Assembly (NCBI GenBank): GCA_050115555.1
Contig: JASFQI010000260.1
Location: 1-7,070 of the forward strand
Reading direction: 5' to 3'
Source of the DNA: JASFQI01 sp050115555
GTDB taxonomy: Bacteria > Desulfobacterota > DSM-4660 > Desulfatiglandales > HGW-15
DNA length: 7,070 bases
Of the stretch, positions 4,914 through 7,070 are shown one piece after another. Position numbers and translations under genes: made by a program. Positions within the stretch are counted from its first letter, which is position 1; each line of letters begins with the position of its first letter. The notes below the pieces were generated by a model. That model was not told the origin of the DNA, searched no databases, and saw nothing but the letters and a program-made list of their open reading frames with translations.

Positions 4914-5873
4914 ATGAGAATGCTGGTCACCGGCGGCGCCGGATTCATTGGATCCCATCTCGCGGAACGTCTCCTGGAGAAGGGCCACGAGGTCTTCATC
5001 ATCGACAACCTCTGGACCGGTAAGCTGTCGAACATCGCAAAGATCCAGAATCACGAGCGCCTGCACCTGGTCGTGGACACCATCCTGAACGAGTCCGTGA
5101 TGAACGAACTCGTTTTCAAGGCGGATCATGTATACCATCTCGCCGCGGCCGTGGGTGTACGGAACATCATGGACCATCCCGTGGAGACCATCGAGGTGAA
5201 CGTGCAGGGAACCGAGACCGTGCTGCGGCTGGCCAATCGGTTCAAGAAGAAGGTCCTGGTGGTCTCCACGTCCGAGGTGTACGGCAACCACCTGGATCAC
5301 GACCTGAGCGAGGACGACAACCGGATCATGGGCTCGGTGAAGAAGCGGCGGTGGGCGTATGCGTGCTCCAAGACGCTGGACGAGTTCCTGGCCCTGGCCT
5401 ACCACGACGAGAAGAAGCTTCCCGTGGTGATCACGCGTCTTTTCAACACGGTGGGCCCCAGGCAGACGGGCCAGTACGGCATGGTGCTCCCCACCTTTGT
5501 GCAGTGCGCACTCTTTGGAAAACCCATCACGGTTTTCGGAGACGGGACCCAGACCCGGAGCTTTACCCACGTGAAGGACGTGGTGTGGGCCATTACGCGC
5601 ATCATGGAGGAACCGGTCGCTGAAGGGGACGTCTTCAATGTGGGAAACGACCACGAGGTGAGCATCGAGGACCTGGCCCGCAAGGTGAAGGAGATGACCG
5701 GGAGCGACTCCGAGATCGAGTACCTGTCCTACGAAAAGGCCTACGGCCCGGGGTTCGAGGACATGCAGCGCCGCTGCCCGAATATTGAGAAGGTCAAGAA
5801 CCTGATCGGGTACCAACCCCGCCACGACCTCGAGGCGATCATTCAGAGCGTGATCGACTACTTCAAGGAATAA
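4914..5873 (+). CDS. NAD-dependent sugar-nucleotide epimerase/dehydratase (extended SDR)
   Basis: This 319-residue cytoplasmic enzyme of the extended short-chain dehydrogenase/reductase family acts on a nucleotide-activated sugar for glycan synthesis. The N-terminal Rossmann fold shows TGGAGFIGS (6-14, GxxGxxG) and D31 at the end of the second strand, favouring NAD(H). HLAAAVGV (75-82), STSEVYG (118-124) and the catalytic pair Y149/K153 in YACSK follow. The substrate domain contains RLFNTVGPRQTG (175-186) and FGDGTQTRSFTHVKDV (208-223) with R215. Length is normal. STSEVYG resembles UDP-glucuronate decarboxylases and UDP-glucose 4-epimerases, but the segment before the Tyr (MGSVKKRRWAY) is not typical of UXS, so the exact substrate is not assigned. 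Its start overlaps a stem-loop holding the ribosome-binding site. The next gene is 88 bases on, probably in the same operon. Confidence 0.92.
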   Translation: MRMLVTGGAGFIGSHLAERLLEKGHEVFIIDNLWTGKLSNIAKIQNHERLHLVVDTILNESVMNELVFKADHVYHLAAAVGVRNIMDHPVETIEVNVQGTETVLRLANRFKKKVLVVSTSEVYGNHLDHDLSEDDNRIMGSVKKRRWAYACSKTLDEFLALAYHDEKKLPVVITRLFNTVGPRQTGQYGMVLPTFVQCALFGKPITVFGDGTQTRSFTHVKDVVWAITRIMEEPVAEGDVFNVGNDHEVSIEDLARKVKEMTGSDSEIEYLSYEKAYGPGFEDMQRRCPNIEKVKNLIGYQPRHDLEAIIQSVIDYFKE

Positions 5874-5893
5874 AAATTTCATCTTTCTCGATC

Positions 5894-5935
5894 CCCTGCA
5901 GAAGGGAAGTGCAGGGCGGGGTTTTACACCCCGCC
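5894..5935 (+). other. Two overlapping, mutually exclusive hairpins before the APS-kinase gene
   Basis: Stem 1 is CCCTGCA (5894-5900) with TGCAGGG (5910-5916) and a 9-base loop. Stem 2 is GGCGGGG (5915-5921) with CCCCGCC (5929-5935) and a 7-base loop TTTTACA. They share G5915 and G5916, so both cannot be fully formed. No T-tract follows, so this is not a standard terminator. It may set relative expression of the two flanking genes or protect the epimerase message end. Confidence 0.5.
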
Positions 5936-5961
5936 GTGAACGGATTAGAGGACCTTACCCC

Positions 5962-6594
5962 ATGACACAGGAAGGATTCACCCTTTGGTTCACCGGGCTT
6001 TCCGGTTCAGGCAAGAGTACGAACTCCTACCGCGTTTACATGGAGTTGAAGCGGCGAGGGCTCCGAGCCGAGATCCTGGACGGGGATATCATTCGCATGA
6101 ACTTCTCGCAGGGCCTGGGCTTCTCCAAGACGGACCGGGACATCAACATTCGACGGATCGGGTTCGTCTCCTACCTTTTGAACAAGAACAACATCATCAG
6201 CGTGGTGGCGGCCATTTCTCCGTACGAGGCCACCCGAGCCCTGAATCGGAAGCTCCTCCCGGATTACATCGAGGTCTTCTGCGAATGCCCGCTGGAGGTC
6301 CTGGAGCAGCGAGACCCCAAGGGGCTCTATCGCAAGGCCAAGGCCGGGGAGATTGCCAACTTCACGGGCATCTCCGATCCTTACGAGGCCCCGCAATCCC
6401 CGGAGATCTGCCTGCGCACGAGTGTGGACTCCGAGGATGCATGCTTCCAGGAGCTTGTGTCCTACCTGGAGAATAACGGCTACATCCCGCGGGAAGACGA
6501 ATGCGAGATCTGCGAGTACTCTGCGGACGAGGAGCTTCAAGCGCGACAGCACCTGGTGGCCCTCGGCTTTGCCAGCAAACTCGCGGACCTCTGA
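5962..6594 (+). CDS. cysC: Adenylylsulfate (APS) kinase-family protein
   Basis: A 210-residue P-loop kinase of the CysC family, which phosphorylates APS with ATP to give PAPS in the cytoplasm. Walker A is GLSGSGKST (12-20). The substrate part keeps LDGD (39-42), R45, LGFSKTDRDINIRR (52-65) and ISPY (85-88). The late block DPKGLYRKAKAGEIANFTG (118-136) with DPYEAPQSPEI (139-149) is very typical. The usual DGDNVR is DGDIIR here (N replaced by I43). A C-terminal extension of about 30 residues (from 176 on) includes CEIC (181-184) and is not part of the standard domain. AGAGGA at 5947-5952 supports the ATG. In a polysaccharide operon, PAPS for glycan sulfation is plausible. CysC homologs that phosphorylate other small molecules, such as CDP-phosphoramidate in Campylobacter capsule synthesis, are a real alternative. 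Confidence 0.88.
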   Translation: MTQEGFTLWFTGLSGSGKSTNSYRVYMELKRRGLRAEILDGDIIRMNFSQGLGFSKTDRDINIRRIGFVSYLLNKNNIISVVAAISPYEATRALNRKLLPDYIEVFCECPLEVLEQRDPKGLYRKAKAGEIANFTGISDPYEAPQSPEICLRTSVDSEDACFQELVSYLENNGYIPREDECEICEYSADEELQARQHLVALGFASKLADL

Positions 6595-6640
6595 TCTTTT
6601 TTTCGGCTCTTCCAAGTCCTAAAAAGCAACCTGGCATACC

Positions 6641-7060
6641 ATGAAAAGGACCCTCAAGCACGCGGAGAAGAAGCGGCTCCTTTCTGAGATCACAGATCGT
6701 CTAACAGAGCTCTGTCCGGACCTCGTTGCCGCCTACGTGTTCGGTTCATTTATTTCAGCGGACGCATTTTCGGATATGGACCTGGGGCTTCTTTTCTCTG
6801 AAAACCCTTCCAAACCATTGCTCCTTGAGCTCGATCTGGAGACCGAGCTCGAAAGGACGACAGCCTGTCCGGTGGATGTGCGCGTGCTCAACGGAGCCCC
6901 TCTTTCCTTCGTCCAGAGCGTCATCCGAACGGGAGAGGTCATCGTGGACGTGGACCCGAATCGCAGAGCGGATTTTGAAGGATTGATTCTGAAGAAGTAT
7001 TTCGACTTTGCTCCATTCCGCGCCCGCTATCTCGCTGAGGTTACGAATGCCCCGCTTTGA
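6641..7060 (+). CDS. MNT-type minimal nucleotidyltransferase (MntA-like antitoxin)
   Basis: A 139-residue protein of the polymerase-beta nucleotidyltransferase superfamily. The catalytic pattern is VFGSFISADAFSDMDLGLLF (33-52), with G35-S36, D45 and D47, and a third acidic residue likely at D79 in CPVDVRVLN. The spacing between GS and DxD is 8 residues, a short variant of the common 10. APLSFVQSVIRTGEVIVD (86-103) matches the tail of MntA-like proteins. In known MntA/HepT pairs the MNT protein adds AMP to the HEPN toxin and neutralises it. The ATG at 6641 lacks a strong ribosome-binding site. The gene is 46 bases after the APS kinase gene and overlaps the next start by 14 bases. It may be an independent module next to the polysaccharide operon. 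Confidence 0.85.
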   Translation: MKRTLKHAEKKRLLSEITDRLTELCPDLVAAYVFGSFISADAFSDMDLGLLFSENPSKPLLLELDLETELERTTACPVDVRVLNGAPLSFVQSVIRTGEVIVDVDPNRRADFEGLILKKYFDFAPFRARYLAEVTNAPL

Positions 7061-7070
7061 TCAGGAAAGA
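7047..7070 (+). CDS. Start of the partner gene, probably a HEPN (HepT/DUF86) toxin (partial)
   Basis: An ATG at 7047 opens a frame to the window edge reading MPRFDQER (8 codons). It is preceded by TGAGG (7036-7040) at 6-base spacing and overlaps the end of the MNT gene by 14 bases. In known pairs the HEPN gene directly follows or overlaps the MNT gene. The product itself is too short here to identify, so the toxin role rests only on position. Confidence 0.45.

Noticed and set aside
4896..5882. Long minus-strand open frame (328 codons) opposite the epimerase
   Set aside because: His/Val/Leu-rich shadow of a high-GC gene. The epimerase on the plus strand has all its catalytic motifs.
6597..6603. 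Run of seven T after the APS-kinase gene as an intrinsic terminator
   Set aside because: No convincing stem could be formed directly upstream of the T-run.
1..7070. CRISPR array, transposase or insertion sequence
   Set aside because: No regularly spaced repeats, transposase motifs or paired terminal inverted repeats with a coding frame between them were found.

Overview
The window looks like chromosomal DNA of a moderately GC-rich Gram-negative bacterium. Sulfate-reducing or syntrophic Desulfobacterota (former Deltaproteobacteria) fit best. That is an inference from the gene mix: a DacZ-like diadenylate cyclase, a small Cys-rich DUF6485-type protein, a MarR-EPS-like regulator beside a NusG paralog, and an APS-kinase homolog in a sugar cluster. 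No ribosomal RNA or species marker is present, so the assignment is tentative.

Layout. Positions 1-145 hold the C-terminal end of an unidentified protein. Positions 305-1348 encode a diadenylate cyclase with a pyruvate-kinase-C-like front domain, behind a credible sigma70-type promoter. A complete tRNA-Pro(CGG) lies at 1424-1500 with its own promoter and a strong intrinsic terminator. An EamA/DMT-family membrane transporter (1582-2487) starts only 11 bases after that terminator. It converges, with a 20-base overlap, on a 67-residue Cys-rich gene on the minus strand (2468-2671).

From 2910 to about 6594 there is what looks like the front end of a surface-polysaccharide operon. It contains a promoter overlaid by a dense array of GTTCAA/TTGAAC half-sites, a winged-helix regulator fused to a Rossmann-like domain, an RfaH/UpxY-type NusG paralog, a structured roughly 200-base non-coding gap, an ERCC4-fold nuclease, an NAD-dependent sugar epimerase/dehydratase, and an APS-kinase-family protein. 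The regulator probably controls initiation and the NusG paralog probably supports elongation through the long operon. The epimerase and kinase would supply nucleotide sugar and possibly PAPS or another activated group. The nuclease does not obviously fit a glycan pathway and is bracketed by terminator-like hairpins.

At the right edge (6641-7070) an MNT-type minimal nucleotidyltransferase overlaps the first codons of a second gene, the usual arrangement of an MntA/HepT-type antitoxin-toxin pair.

The parts most worth a second look are the operator array and fusion regulator (2910-3556), the hairpin-bracketed nuclease segment (4191-4912), and the ribosome-binding site in a hairpin loop just ahead of the epimerase.
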